A DNA stretch of 64,000 nt from an uncultured Tenacibaculum sp. (GCA_947498055.1 CANMJA010000001.1:204533-268532), one strand, 5' to 3'; positions 8,398-17,829 are shown, counted from the first letter of the stretch. Program-made: numbers and translations. The notes: generated by a model not told the origin, from the letters alone.

Positions 8398-10022
8398 TGA
8401 AAAGAACCACATTTACAATCACGTTTGATGATGGCGAAACACGTTCGGCGAGTTTAATGCCTATATTGCCAGCAACTTATATAGCTACAGTCGAGCCAGA
8501 GGAAAAAGACCCCTCCAAATTTACAGGAGGTTATGGTATCGATTGGTGCGAAATGGATACTGGGTTATCTAAAATCAAGTCCTTTCAGGGAATAAAAGAA
8601 TCAGATATTAGTCATGTGCTTGATACCGCAACTAGCCAGTTTAAAACGGGAGGAACAGCGACAGAAAAACAAACCTTAATAAAAAAACTCTATACAATTG
8701 AGACTTATCATGGCAAAGACTATCCTGTGACATGGATTAATCTCCCTCAAGGTAAAACGGCTACAGTAACAATTAAAGCAAACCTCATAAAAGGGACTAA
8801 GGAGAAAACAGACTATTTAACCATTGTAAAGAATAGCAACTTTGAAATATCTCATGATAAAACAACTGATACAGGCAATAACCCTCCTATTAAGTTAGAA
8901 AAATTAAATAGCAAAAAGGGGCTGAACATTGAGATTAAAGCCCTAAATACCTATGCACAAACCGAATATATTAACATAAAGGATTACAATGGTGTTGACG
9001 TTGGTAAAATAGAAATGGAAGCCAACACCATCGAAAATCTCGCTATTAAAATTATACCTATTGTTTTTAAATCTAACTCAACAGACGAGAAAAAAGATGC
9101 CGTAAAATTATATAATGCTGCAACTAATAGTGGTAAGTTACTTAAAGAACTCAATGACAAAGCATTTTGTCAAGCTGGTATTACTTGTAATATAGAACCT
9201 ATTAAAGCAAATCCAGAATGCATTGTTGTAGATGTTACTAAAGACAATTGGAAGCAGTTTTGGAATACTACTAAAAAAGAGTTTAAGCATTGGGGTTATC
9301 CCAATACTGCAATTAAACCTAACACACCATCCTTTGACGAAGATGGAGAAAAACGATACCATGCTAACGACATAACAGGGTTTAGATTTTTACCCGATAA
9401 ATTTGAAGATGCCTATTATGCCAAGTACGGAAAAACATATAAAGGCGCTTTAATTTTTGTTACAGACCAAAATTACGAAGACCCTACTTTTCAAGGTTAC
9501 TCACAAACAGACCCTCTAAGAAGTCAAGGTATTGTTATTTTTAATTCTGGTTTAAAAATTGCCTCTGTATATGCGCATGAGTTATCACACATGCTGGGTT
9601 TAGAGCATACTTTTTTTAAGGATGTTGCTGAAATAAGTAATACTAACACTAAATTAGGTAAACTCACAGGTAACAAAAGTATTGCTGACGGAAAAAAAGA
9701 GATTCAGGGTTATATAACACACGCTAACAAATACCTTAAGGAAGACCAAGACGCGATAAAGAAAATAAAATCTGAAAATAGCAGTCTTTCACAGAGCAAT
9801 TTGAAGGAAATTAAAAAGTTAGAAACATCTATAAAGGATATAGAAAAAAACATAACTCGATATAAAGATAATCTAAGAAAAATAAATATCAATAGAGTAT
9901 GTAATTTTAAGGTAACTAAAGCAAGAACCAAAAATTACATGGATTATATAAATGATAGAACGTATTTTGCAAAACATCAAGTAGAATTAGCAAAAAAAGA
10001 GTGCAAAGATTTTTATAAATAA
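8397..10022 (+). CDS. Putative type VI effector with metzincin zinc-protease motif
   Basis: A 541-aa protein without a signal peptide. The N-terminal ~230 residues look like beta-rich structural domains. A zinc-protease domain follows, with HELSHMLGLEH near residue 393; this fits HExxHxxGxxH, the metzincin consensus (three His ligands and a catalytic Glu). After it comes a Lys/Glu-rich coiled-coil region (about 440-510) and a Cys-containing end. It directly overlaps the tssD gene, so it is most simply a TssD-loaded toxin. The substrate is unknown. A fragment of a second related gene lies at 11324-11418. Confidence 0.75.
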   Translation: MKRTTFTITFDDGETRSASLMPILPATYIATVEPEEKDPSKFTGGYGIDWCEMDTGLSKIKSFQGIKESDISHVLDTATSQFKTGGTATEKQTLIKKLYTIETYHGKDYPVTWINLPQGKTATVTIKANLIKGTKEKTDYLTIVKNSNFEISHDKTTDTGNNPPIKLEKLNSKKGLNIEIKALNTYAQTEYINIKDYNGVDVGKIEMEANTIENLAIKIIPIVFKSNSTDEKKDAVKLYNAATNSGKLLKELNDKAFCQAGITCNIEPIKANPECIVVDVTKDNWKQFWNTTKKEFKHWGYPNTAIKPNTPSFDEDGEKRYHANDITGFRFLPDKFEDAYYAKYGKTYKGALIFVTDQNYEDPTFQGYSQTDPLRSQGIVIFNSGLKIASVYAHELSHMLGLEHTFFKDVAEISNTNTKLGKLTGNKSIADGKKEIQGYITHANKYLKEDQDAIKKIKSENSSLSQSNLKEIKKLETSIKDIEKNITRYKDNLRKININRVCNFKVTKARTKNYMDYINDRTYFAKHQVELAKKECKDFYK

Positions 10023-10054
10023 ATGAATCCAATTTCAATAATAACTCCTTTTTA

Positions 10055-11137
10055 ATGAACTATTATAAAGCTATTTTAATATTATTTCTTTTTTTTAGCT
10101 ATTATTCTTTGGCTCAAAAAAAAATACTAGTAAAAGAAAATGAAACTACAATAGAAACTATTTCTCTTCTTATAGATAAAGATACTATAACAAAGAAATC
10201 TGGCATTGGGTTCATACGTAAAACTCAAGCGAAAAACAATCTATCAAAAATAGTTGTAGATACGTGTTTTTCTAGTAATAGCATTGCATTAGATAATATT
10301 GATTTTCAAAAAAGTGAATATTTTGTTCGTAAAAATAAGTTTAATATCCCTATACATTATTTAATTTATAACAGAGATTGTTTTCGAAATTTCCATGACA
10401 AAGATTCAATTCCTTTATGGGGATATTTTAAAATGTATGATTATGATAAGCCTCATTCATCAACGATTTATGAACAAAAGGGATATGAGCCTTCTCCAGA
10501 AGATGATATTTTGCGTACTATCAGAAACGAACCTTTTGATAATACGGAGGGTTTCTTTAAAGATGGACTAAAAGAAGGAAAATGGATTTTTAAGATAGAT
10601 TCATTTTATGGTTTTTCTAGAATTGAAGAATTTTATAAGGGAGGAATTAGGAATGGTTTGTATAGCGTTTTTAATAAAGACAATAAAATCATCTACCAAT
10701 CTAACTTTATAAAAGGGTCTGGTATTGAAAAATTGTATTATCCAAATGGAAATATATATCATATAAAATACTTTAAGAATGGTACTGTAGACTACTCAAA
10801 ACCCTACAAAGTTTACTACGATAACGGAAATATAGCACGTATATATGACTATCCTAAAAATAAAACAACATATTATTATTATGAAAACAATACCATTTCT
10901 TCCTCAAGACAGGTTAAATACAAGGGAGAGGATTTGATTAGTAATGCGGAGTATAATATGTATGATAAATCAGGAACATTAAGGGAAAAATCATATTTTG
11001 AAGATGGAGTTCCTATTTATGAAATAACATACAATAGTAAAGGAAAAATAACATACATAAGTTCTGGTAATATGGTTCAATATTTTAAGCGAGGGAAATT
11101 AAAAAATATAGAGATAAAAACATTACTTTCGGACTAA
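10055..11137 (+). CDS. Secreted MORN-like repeat protein, candidate immunity protein
   Basis: A 360-aa protein with a Sec signal peptide (first ~20 residues, ending SLAQ). It has repeated motifs of the form YPNGN, YYDNGN, FKDGLKEGKW and DKSGTLREKS, typical of MORN_2/YwqK-like repeats. It lies 32 bases after the metzincin gene in the same direction. Type VI effectors that act in the periplasm need periplasmic immunity proteins, so this exported neighbour is the natural candidate. The link rests on position only. Confidence 0.65.
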   Translation: MNYYKAILILFLFFSYYSLAQKKILVKENETTIETISLLIDKDTITKKSGIGFIRKTQAKNNLSKIVVDTCFSSNSIALDNIDFQKSEYFVRKNKFNIPIHYLIYNRDCFRNFHDKDSIPLWGYFKMYDYDKPHSSTIYEQKGYEPSPEDDILRTIRNEPFDNTEGFFKDGLKEGKWIFKIDSFYGFSRIEEFYKGGIRNGLYSVFNKDNKIIYQSNFIKGSGIEKLYYPNGNIYHIKYFKNGTVDYSKPYKVYYDNGNIARIYDYPKNKTTYYYYENNTISSSRQVKYKGEDLISNAEYNMYDKSGTLREKSYFEDGVPIYEITYNSKGKITYISSGNMVQYFKRGKLKNIEIKTLLSD

Positions 11138-11323
11138 GACATATAAATTTAGCTCGGAAGGCTTCATCTGGATTAAAATTATTGAAAAATATCATCTTCA
11201 ATACTATAAATATTCCCCTGATGACCTTTTGTGCATGAATAAACCTTAAAAAAAGACAATAATAGAGTGGTTTTCACGCCATATCTAATTACAAATACTA
11301 CGTTAGTTGTAAGCATATTGTGC

Positions 11324-11418
11324 AAAGTATGGCAAAACATATAAAGGCGCTTTAATTTTTGTTACAGACCAAAATTACGAAGACTGGAGTAACTACTTTT
11401 CAAGGTTACTCACAAACA
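11324..11418 (+). pseudogene. Relic of a second metzincin effector gene
   Basis: About 95 bases closely match 9422-9509 inside the metzincin gene, with 46 identical bases in the middle. It would encode YGKTYKGALIFVTDQNYED and then, unlike the intact gene, W-S-N-Y before continuing out of frame. It has no start, no active site and stops on both sides, so it is a remnant of a related effector rather than a simple copy of the present one. The rest of 11138-11480 shows nothing recognisable. Confidence 0.75.
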
Positions 11419-11480
11419 ATATTTTCCTGATAAACTTTTAAACGCAACTATACCATACAAAAAGCGACTTAATAATTAAT

Positions 11481-11690
11481 TTATTCTTCACTATTGTTAG
11501 GAAGATATAAATTACCTCTGGAAAGAATAAGGTTTCTATAGTGATTTATTAACCTCTGTTCTTCAGTCATTGGTTTAAGTTTATGATCTGGAGATAACTT
11601 ATCTTTCTTTTTCTTTAGAATAATTTCTAAATCTTTTACAGATAAGCCATCCAATAAAGCGTTCAATATTTTATCATTAGTTAGACTCAT
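11481..11690 (-). CDS. Small hypothetical protein
   Basis: A 69-aa basic soluble protein. Its N-terminal helical segment (NDKILNALLDGLSVKDLEIILKK) is followed by a Lys-rich linker and an Arg/Glu-containing end. No family recognised. It is convergent with the type VI cassette. Confidence 0.4.
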   Translation of the reverse strand: MSLTNDKILNALLDGLSVKDLEIILKKKKDKLSPDHKLKPMTEEQRLINHYRNLILSRGNLYLPNNSEE

Positions 11691-12290
11691 TATTTTAATA
11701 GAATAAATTAGATATTACTACATTAAAAATAGACTAAAAACAAGGCTGCTAACTTTAGTTTCTCATCTTTGACGGTTGTTTACTTTTATTGTCACTTAAT
11801 GGCATGTTATTTAATTTTATAATAGACAGCCCAATCCTAAATTTTCTTCACTGAATTAGCAACAAATTCTTCTTGAGCCTTTGTCACTAATTCTTAAAAA
11901 TTCAAGATTGGACTTACACATTTTAAGGGGTTTATAATAAATGAAGCCTTTGTCATTTTTCGGGACAACGAAAAACGGGCAAGATATAAGCATTTCTAAT
12001 TTGAAACCTTTTGCTTTTATCGCTTAACTCACCGTACACGCTAACACAAAACCTTTCAAAAGAACTGCTAGATATCCTTATGGAACTTGTCAAGACTATA
12101 CAAGTTTTAGCAATAAATAAGGCATCTACTTCCTTGAAAATACGAGTATTTTACTACGTCGCAAACACACCTGATTTCTCACTAAAAGTCTTGACAAAAC
12201 CCACTTCATTTATTGTGCTATGCACGTAAGAAAAGAAACAAACACCCCTTAAAATTTAATAAAGGAATTGAAATTCTTAAAACGAGCATT
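11691..12290. other. 600-base region without a supported gene
   Basis: Only short, compositionally poor ORFs occur here. A 72-aa plus-strand frame (12011-12229) has no coding character. A short inverted segment around 11960 (TTTTTCGGGACAACGAAAAA) is the only structure noticed. It may be decayed accessory DNA. Confidence 0.3.
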
Positions 12291-12509
12291 ATGGTATCAA
12301 AGGAAACACTTAAAGAGTACGGTTTTAAAACGATTAACGAGTACTACGAATACATCTTAGAATCCCTAGTAAATGGGCAACGGAAACAGGCAGAGACACT
12401 TACAAAAGTACTATCAACTACACAAAAAGTAGATGCTATCGAATATTTGGAAGACTATGTATCTAAAGTAGCTTCTGAATGCAAAAACCTCATTTTAAAT
12501 AGTATTTAA
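12291..12509 (+). CDS. Small ICE protein, unknown function
   Basis: From the ATG at 12291 it encodes 72 aa (MVSKETLKEYGFKTINEYYEYI...). The upstream in-frame ATG at 12213 would add a basic, non-conserved-looking leader. It is a helical, acidic-basic mixed protein. It is the first gene of a run of small genes (12.3-14.2 kb) that resembles the housekeeping block of Bacteroidetes ICEs. Confidence 0.5.
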   Translation: MVSKETLKEYGFKTINEYYEYILESLVNGQRKQAETLTKVLSTTQKVDAIEYLEDYVSKVASECKNLILNSI

Positions 12510-12541
12510 AATAATTAACGAATAACTAAAAAAATATAAAG

Positions 12542-12947
12542 ATGAAAATTATAAACAGAAAGGCTACAGAAATTTTTTTAAAACTAGTAGCATTGGCAAA
12601 AAGAGAATAACGGACATATAAAATTAGATAATAAGCAAGGGGCTATGCCTTTATTTATTGAGAAAATAGACGAGATAGAGGGGTATGAAATGTATTCACT
12701 TGCTCATTATGGAAAGCAAATGGGAGATTTAATGGCTGACCCAGAAATGTGTTTTTTATTGGCTCAAAATAATACCGATGCTATTGTTATGCCTTACAGT
12801 TTTCGTAATGATTTTATGGCAATAGATCAAATAGACATATTTATTGAGGATGGTAAAATAAAAGGCATTAGACATGAAGCAGTAGCGAAGAATGTAGCCT
12901 TTGCTAATACATGGCTTAAAAATATAGAAAAACAGCAATTAACTTAA
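12542..12947 (+). pseudogene. DUF6908-like gene broken by a frameshift
   Basis: The frame starting at 12542 reads MKIINRKATEIFLKLVALAKRE and stops at 12608. The next frame continues directly with ENNGHIKLDNKQGAM and then an intact 100-aa ORF (MPLFIEKIDEIEGYEMYSLAHY...). Joined, they give the usual layout of DUF6908 proteins from Bacteroidetes mobile elements. The two parts differ by one base, in or near GGCAAAAAGAG at 12595-12605. Translation could restart at the ATG at 12645. A sequencing error is possible. Confidence 0.65.
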
Positions 12948-12959
12948 AATTTAAATATT

Positions 12960-13181
12960 ATGTGTATACGTGAGGAAATTAAGCAAAATGGAACAACTAT
13001 TTTACAAGGCAATGAGGGAAGTTTAAAAGTGATTTTTAATAATCTAATAGGTAAGAATATTAAAGGGGTAGCATATCAAAACTACCTAAATAATGTAGCT
13101 TTTAACGCAGGTTTTGAATATGGTAAAATACTGTTTTTAAAAGACCAAAAATTAATTGAAATAGGAACAATTGAAAAATAA
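12960..13181 (+). CDS. Small hypothetical ICE protein
   Basis: A 73-aa soluble protein (MCIREEIKQNGTTI...). No known domain. It lies 12 bases after the DUF6908-like gene and 8 before the next small membrane protein, so it is probably part of the same transcript. Confidence 0.5.
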   Translation: MCIREEIKQNGTTILQGNEGSLKVIFNNLIGKNIKGVAYQNYLNNVAFNAGFEYGKILFLKDQKLIEIGTIEK

Positions 13182-13189
13182 ATAATGTC

Positions 13190-13411
13190 ATGAAGCATCT
13201 TCCAAATATAATCCTAAAACTACTACTATTTCTAGGAACAGGCTATTTACTATCACACATCATTACTAGAGAAGTAGTTACTGTTATCTCGCTTTTAACG
13301 GCTATTTCAGTAGTACGTAGGCTATTTAGTTTTGCTTTTTCACTAGTATTTGTAGTAATTAAATGGGCTTGTATTATTGGAGGTATCGCTTTGATATTTT
13401 CTATTATTTAA
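13190..13411 (+). CDS. Small membrane protein
   Basis: A 73-aa protein that is almost entirely hydrophobic, with two or three membrane helices (about residues 8-24, 28-44 and 50-72). It sits in the block of small ICE genes. Function unknown. Confidence 0.5.
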   Translation: MKHLPNIILKLLLFLGTGYLLSHIITREVVTVISLLTAISVVRRLFSFAFSLVFVVIKWACIIGGIALIFSII

Positions 13412-13514
13412 TGACTTAAAGCCAATCAAAATGAAGACATTTTTTTTCAATCAAATTCCCAAAAAACATAAAAAGCAGTTTACGAATGAACACTCAATCA
13501 ATAAATCTATAATT

Positions 13515-13715
13515 ATGAAAACAACTGTTAATGTATTTGATATTAATAAGCAGAAAAAGTTAGGTGAGTTTCCTATTTCCTCTTTAAAAAAGGAGTATGA
13601 TAAGTGGAGACTACAAGGCTATTGTGTTAGCGTAGATAGTGATGGTGACGTTTGTTTAGATAGCGAAGATGACTATGATGATGGTAAATATTACGAAGCA
13701 CAACTAAAAAGTTAA
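13515..13715 (+). CDS. Small acidic hypothetical protein
   Basis: From the ATG at 13515 it encodes 66 aa (MKTTVNVFDINKQKKLGEF...), ending in an acidic stretch rich in Asp and Tyr. The earlier in-frame ATG at 13431 adds a basic leader (KTFFFNQIPKKHKKQF) that looks non-native. No family recognised. Confidence 0.5.
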   Translation: MKTTVNVFDINKQKKLGEFPISSLKKEYDKWRLQGYCVSVDSDGDVCLDSEDDYDDGKYYEAQLKS

Positions 13716-13775
13716 TGTATTAAAATAAAAAAAATACGCCCTCTTTTTAATTATCAAACCTAAAAGAAAATCACA

Positions 13776-14225
13776 ATGAAATCACAAATTAATGAAATAA
13801 AGATTAGTTATAAACAAGATTTAACATCTTCTAAGTGGCATAAAATTAATAGTTCAAAGTCTGCTGCCCAATTACTTTTTGAAAATTGGGATAAAGACAC
13901 TATAGGGATTCAAGAAAGCTTTAAAGTTCTTTTGTTAAACAATAGTAATAAAGCTAAAGGTGTATATCAACTTTCACAAGGAGGAATTACAGCCACATTA
14001 ATAGATCTTCGAATTTTGTTTGCCGTCGTTTTAAAATCGTTATCCGTAGCTATAATTTTAACACATAACCATCCAAGTGGAAAACTAGCACCTAGCGATG
14101 CAGACCAAAGTTTAACAAAGAAAATTAAAGAAGCATCAAAGCTATTTGACATTAAAGTTTTAGACCATTTGATACTTGCCCCCAATGGGGAATATTATAG
14201 TTTTGCAGATAACAATATTCTGTAA
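13776..14225 (+). CDS. RadC-like JAB-domain protein
   Basis: A 149-aa protein with the JAB/MPN metalloprotease-like fold of RadC. The metal-binding motif is T-H-N-H-P-S-G (near residue 95), followed by S-D-A-D eleven residues on, and a conserved D-H-L-I-L end. Short RadC proteins without the N-terminal HhH domain are common in Bacteroidetes ICEs and plasmids. Their role is not settled (DNA repair or anti-restriction-like). It is the last plus-strand gene before the convergent tra operon. Confidence 0.85.
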   Translation: MKSQINEIKISYKQDLTSSKWHKINSSKSAAQLLFENWDKDTIGIQESFKVLLLNNSNKAKGVYQLSQGGITATLIDLRILFAVVLKSLSVAIILTHNHPSGKLAPSDADQSLTKKIKEASKLFDIKVLDHLILAPNGEYYSFADNNIL

Positions 14226-14251
14226 TATTGAAGCTATGACATATCTTAATT

Positions 14252-14289
14252 TCATATATTAAATGAAGAGAGATTCATTTAATATATGA
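14252..14289. terminator. 15-bp stem hairpin between radC-like gene and tra operon
   Basis: A perfect inverted repeat (14252-14266 with 14275-14289, loop AGAGAGA-type) built of A and T. It follows the RadC-like gene closely and may end its transcript, although no long T-run follows. A second AT hairpin (14383-14393 with 14408-14418, with T7 and A7 runs) lies nearer the end of the tra operon. No gene is seen in 14226-14622. Confidence 0.45.
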
Positions 14290-14622
14290 TTTTCAAAGAC
14301 TAAATGGTAAATACTTAGAAAAGCAACTAAACAATTAGCAAATTAAAAAAGGAGATATTTTTACGTACCTCCCTTTCTGAAACTTCTTTTTTTATTAATT
14401 GCGAAGCAAAAAAAGAAGCAAAAAAACTCCGCTTGGACTACATAGCATTTTATTTCAACTCATTTCCTTGTGTTTAATACTTGATAGATTATTTGAATTC
14501 TTCTAATTAGGTTGCTAAAATTGATATTCTAATCTCTTTTTTTCTTCTAACAGATTTCCTTCTTTTGCCCTAATAAATTCTCTATTGTAAAAAACAATTG
14601 ATGAAAATTGAATTTTAAAAAG

Positions 14623-15048
14623 CTACTCATCCGCCTTTGTTCTAAATTCAAAACTTACTTTTTCGGATTGACCGAAATTATCCTCTATATATACATCGAA
14701 TTGGTGATTTTCAGTAGAATTAGCCGTATAGTACAATCGAAAGGTATCCTTATCAAGAGGATACAAATCATTGGCAATAGCCAGTGGAGTCTCTTCTAAA
14801 AACAACCATCCATTTCCTTCATTTTGAAAAAAACGAATATTGAAGTTTACATCATCATACTCTCCTTGTTTTTCTAAAGTACAGCGTATTTCTATTGTAC
14901 CTTTTTCAACAATCCCTTCAGGGATTGGTAAATGCGTTAATTGATACGTATAAGCCCTCTGAATGTCTAATTCTTCCTTGCTACAGGCAGTAGCTAGTAT
15001 CGAAATAACAACAAAGAATATAAGCCCTAAAATTGATATTGTTTTCAT
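14623..15048 (-). CDS. traQ: TraQ, conjugative transfer lipoprotein (DUF3872)
   Basis: A 141-aa protein with a lipoprotein signal (A-T-A-C-S near residue 20) and a C-terminal beta-sandwich-like domain (IEIRCTLEKQGEY..., FRLYYTANST..., VYIEDNFGQ). This is the DUF3872/TraQ pattern. It is the last gene of the leftward tra operon and probably an envelope component of the type IV channel. Confidence 0.8.
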   Translation of the reverse strand: MKTISILGLIFFVVISILATACSKEELDIQRAYTYQLTHLPIPEGIVEKGTIEIRCTLEKQGEYDDVNFNIRFFQNEGNGWLFLEETPLAIANDLYPLDKDTFRLYYTANSTENHQFDVYIEDNFGQSEKVSFEFRTKADE

Positions 15049-15059
15049 TTTTTAAAATT

Positions 15060-15629
15060 TTAATTAATAAAGATGCGTGTACCTATTCCGAACTGTGATT
15101 GCCATACTGCTAATGCACTTTGAGGTATATAATTGACTTCTGAAAAAGCAAATAAAACCCAACTATTTGACAGGTAGGTTTCAAGTGAAAGTGCAGCTTT
15201 ACCACCATAAACAAAACCTGACGTATTTTTAAGAGTTGCCCCATCTTGTAATATCGATTGGTCTTTATTAAACACTTCATAACCTGCCATACCAGAAATT
15301 CCTGTATAAACTAGTAAGTTCTTTCGATAATTGCTAAATACTTGTAAAAAATACCCAATTCTTCCATTGTAAAATTCATAAAGCAATTTTTGATTCTTAT
15401 AATCAAAGGTTTTCCGTTGATACTCTGTTCCAAACTTCCAATAATTACCCGATTTTGTATTGCTTGTTATCGCTAGTTGAAAGCTGAAGTTTTCAGAAAT
15501 AGCATTAGTTGCATTGGCAGGAATAGCACTTGATATCTGTATACCTATTTCACCTCCTAATAGACGCTGTGAATGTATAGGGCTTATAAGCAGCATAAGT
15601 CCTATAATAATTATGATTCTTATTCCCAT
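15060..15629 (-). CDS. traO: TraO, conjugal transfer outer-membrane-type protein
   Basis: A 189-aa protein with a signal peptide (GLMLLISPIHSQ) and a beta-strand-rich body that ends FGIGTRIFIN, in keeping with a small outer-membrane barrel. Position (after TraN, before TraQ) and length match Bacteroides TraO. The start overlaps the end of traN by about 10 bases. Confidence 0.85.
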   Translation of the reverse strand: MGIRIIIIIGLMLLISPIHSQRLLGGEIGIQISSAIPANATNAISENFSFQLAITSNTKSGNYWKFGTEYQRKTFDYKNQKLLYEFYNGRIGYFLQVFSNYRKNLLVYTGISGMAGYEVFNKDQSILQDGATLKNTSGFVYGGKAALSLETYLSNSWVLFAFSEVNYIPQSALAVWQSQFGIGTRIFIN

Positions 15630-16540
15630 CGTACCTGTAATTTTTCAATAGTTTGTGCCTGTTCCCAATCTTTACTTTCTAATAAGAAAGTTTGGTGTCT
15701 ACCTCCATTTTTCTCAAACACACTTACTTCTAGTAGTTTATCATTGGGTAAGGTGATTTTTCCCAAGCAAAATATGGTACGTTCCTTACTTTTTCTATCC
15801 ACTTTTGTTACAGAATGAAATACACGAACAGGTGAAATGGGAAGTTCTTGTATAGCTGTTTTCTTCAACAGTTTTTTATCTATAATTTTAAAAGTGATAA
15901 AATCAATTTCGAAAGGTGTTTTTGAACGATTTTTAAGTTCTGTATGGAAATAGAACAATCCTTTTTCAACATACAAACCTTTTAAATGAAATTGAATACG
16001 TGCTTTTTTTGCGCCAATATGACGAATATGAGTATCGTTGTTTTTATAAATAGTTTGCATTACTAAATCCACCCAACGAGGAGACTCATTACCTAGTTCT
16101 TCAAAAAATACGGTTTGTTTGTTTGGTTGAACTTGGGCATCTTTTAACACCACTTCATTCATATCAATATTCAACTTCTCTGGTTCATCGGCATATTTTA
16201 CATTGAAAGCATAAAAACTACCATCGGCACAAATAACGGTAAGGCTTGTTTCTGCATCAAAATAAGCTTTACTGGCTTTTACTCGCAATACATTTTCAGC
16301 TTGCTTAGCCTTACCTGCAATTAGATTATTACTTCCTAAATCGACATAACGAATTGGAGATTTAAATAACAAATGGGACGTTTTATGAAAACTAACCTCT
16401 AGCCCAAAAGGAACTATCGTTTCTTGATGCGAAAAAGGTTGACTAAACCCTTTAAATAAATTGTTTAATGGTGTTTCTTGTGCTATTAAGCGACCACCTA
16501 TCATTGTTAAAATGATAGACACTAAAATTAAATGTTTCAT
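15620..16540 (-). CDS. traN: TraN, conjugative transposon protein (DUF4138)
   Basis: A 306-aa protein with a signal peptide (first ~20 residues), a typical F-H-K-T-S-H-L-L-F start of the mature region and the segment DLGSNNLIAGKA near residue 67. Both are characteristic of TraN/DUF4138. TraN proteins are thought to correspond to VirB9-like outer parts of the channel. It lies 58 bases downstream of traM. Confidence 0.92.
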   Translation of the reverse strand: MKHLILVSIILTMIGGRLIAQETPLNNLFKGFSQPFSHQETIVPFGLEVSFHKTSHLLFKSPIRYVDLGSNNLIAGKAKQAENVLRVKASKAYFDAETSLTVICADGSFYAFNVKYADEPEKLNIDMNEVVLKDAQVQPNKQTVFFEELGNESPRWVDLVMQTIYKNNDTHIRHIGAKKARIQFHLKGLYVEKGLFYFHTELKNRSKTPFEIDFITFKIIDKKLLKKTAIQELPISPVRVFHSVTKVDRKSKERTIFCLGKITLPNDKLLEVSVFEKNGGRHQTFLLESKDWEQAQTIEKLQVRWE

Positions 16541-16598
16541 ACTCTTTAAAATTTATAATACTGCTTAGACAGTATTAGTTATTATTACTGCTAAAAAT

Positions 16599-17792
16599 TT
16601 ATTGTACTTCAGAAAGCAATAGGATATCATGTCCTGCTTTTACTGTAATTTTTGTTTCTTGAATTTTATTTTTCAAGTAGTTAGAAGTGCCTTGTATAGC
16701 ACCTCTCCCTACATCTGTAAGTAATTGCTCTGAAGCCGAATTATTTAGAGAAAAGCCATTTTGTGAAGCGTTGCCTAAACTAGTTAAGATTTCTTTTACG
16801 GCATTTTGCTCTAAAGTACCTGGAACAGAAATTCCTTTTTGTCCATCTAAACTGTATGCATTTAGTTCTACAGGTGTTAGTAACCCTTTGTATTGTATGG
16901 AAGTAATGTTAAGAAGTAAACGATTTCCTTCCAATTTAGGAGTTGCAATTAAAATCGTCTGAGCAGGAACAACCATCATTGCTACTTGTATTGTTTCTAA
17001 TAAACGAATAGGCACATTTTCTCCCTTGGTAATTTCCATGGTTTCATGTATACAAGCCTTAATAGTGTTTCGTTTTATTTTTTGAGTTGTTCCTACGGGA
17101 GTTGTAAAGAATTGTCCATCTGTCCGATTGTTATTTCCTAAACTCGACACTACACTTTCTTTATATTGTTGTACCGATTTTACATGTCTCTTTTTGTTAT
17201 TCCCATTTTGCATAGCTGTTACGGCAGCACCTTGAGTTGTTGTAGGCAAATATTTTGACGCCATTTGATACGATTTTTCCATTAAAGCTAATTGTCGATC
17301 TTCCTGACTAACGACATCTTCTTTAGAGTTTAATTGCTCTTTTAAATTCTCAATTTCTTCCTGCAAAGCTTTGGTTTCCGAATTGTCTTCGGTATAAAAA
17401 TTATCTAAAGTTTGATGAATGTTTTTATACGCAGAAACCGAAGAACCAATTGCATGGTTAGAGGGCTTATGTGTATTAGTATCTGCTGTGTGTTGAAACA
17501 AATCGGATAGGCTTGCCATTTCTTGTTTTTTACGAGCCAGTTCTTCCGCTAATTGCTGTTTTTCATATGCGGATTCCTTGTCCTCGAGTAATCCTGCATT
17601 GGTAGCCTCTGGAATCGATATATTCATTCCTTGATTTCCATTAATAGATGCTTCTTGATTGTCATTAGGAACAAACAATAGATATAATACGCCTATAAAG
17701 AGTAAACCAAGTCCAAAGTAAACCAATAGCTTTTTGTGTTTCTCTTGTAACCGTATAGGTTGTCTTTCGTTTTTATTTTGATTGTGTTTCAT
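16599..17792 (-). CDS. traM: TraM, conjugative transposon protein (VirB10-like)
   Basis: A 397-aa protein. A cytoplasmic basic start is followed by one membrane helix (about 24-42), a long low-complexity periplasmic region with Gln/Glu coiled coil (about 60-170), and a conserved C-terminal domain beginning near residue 235 (TIKACIHETMEITKGENVPIR). This is the layout of Bacteroides TraM, the energy-linking VirB10-like component spanning both membranes. Confidence 0.92.
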   Translation of the reverse strand: MKHNQNKNERQPIRLQEKHKKLLVYFGLGLLFIGVLYLLFVPNDNQEASINGNQGMNISIPEATNAGLLEDKESAYEKQQLAEELARKKQEMASLSDLFQHTADTNTHKPSNHAIGSSVSAYKNIHQTLDNFYTEDNSETKALQEEIENLKEQLNSKEDVVSQEDRQLALMEKSYQMASKYLPTTTQGAAVTAMQNGNNKKRHVKSVQQYKESVVSSLGNNNRTDGQFFTTPVGTTQKIKRNTIKACIHETMEITKGENVPIRLLETIQVAMMVVPAQTILIATPKLEGNRLLLNITSIQYKGLLTPVELNAYSLDGQKGISVPGTLEQNAVKEILTSLGNASQNGFSLNNSASEQLLTDVGRGAIQGTSNYLKNKIQETKITVKAGHDILLLSEVQ

Positions 17793-17829
17793 ATTTTTTT
17801 ATTTAAAAATTATAAATACGCTACACCTT

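Noticed and set aside
9138..9362. Minus-strand ORFs inside the metzincin gene (also 9710-9931)
   Set aside because: Shadow frames of a clearly coding plus-strand gene with intact motifs.
12011..12229. 72-aa plus-strand ORF
   Set aside because: No coding character, no neighbour spacing and a start overlapping a region of short repeats; treated as non-coding.
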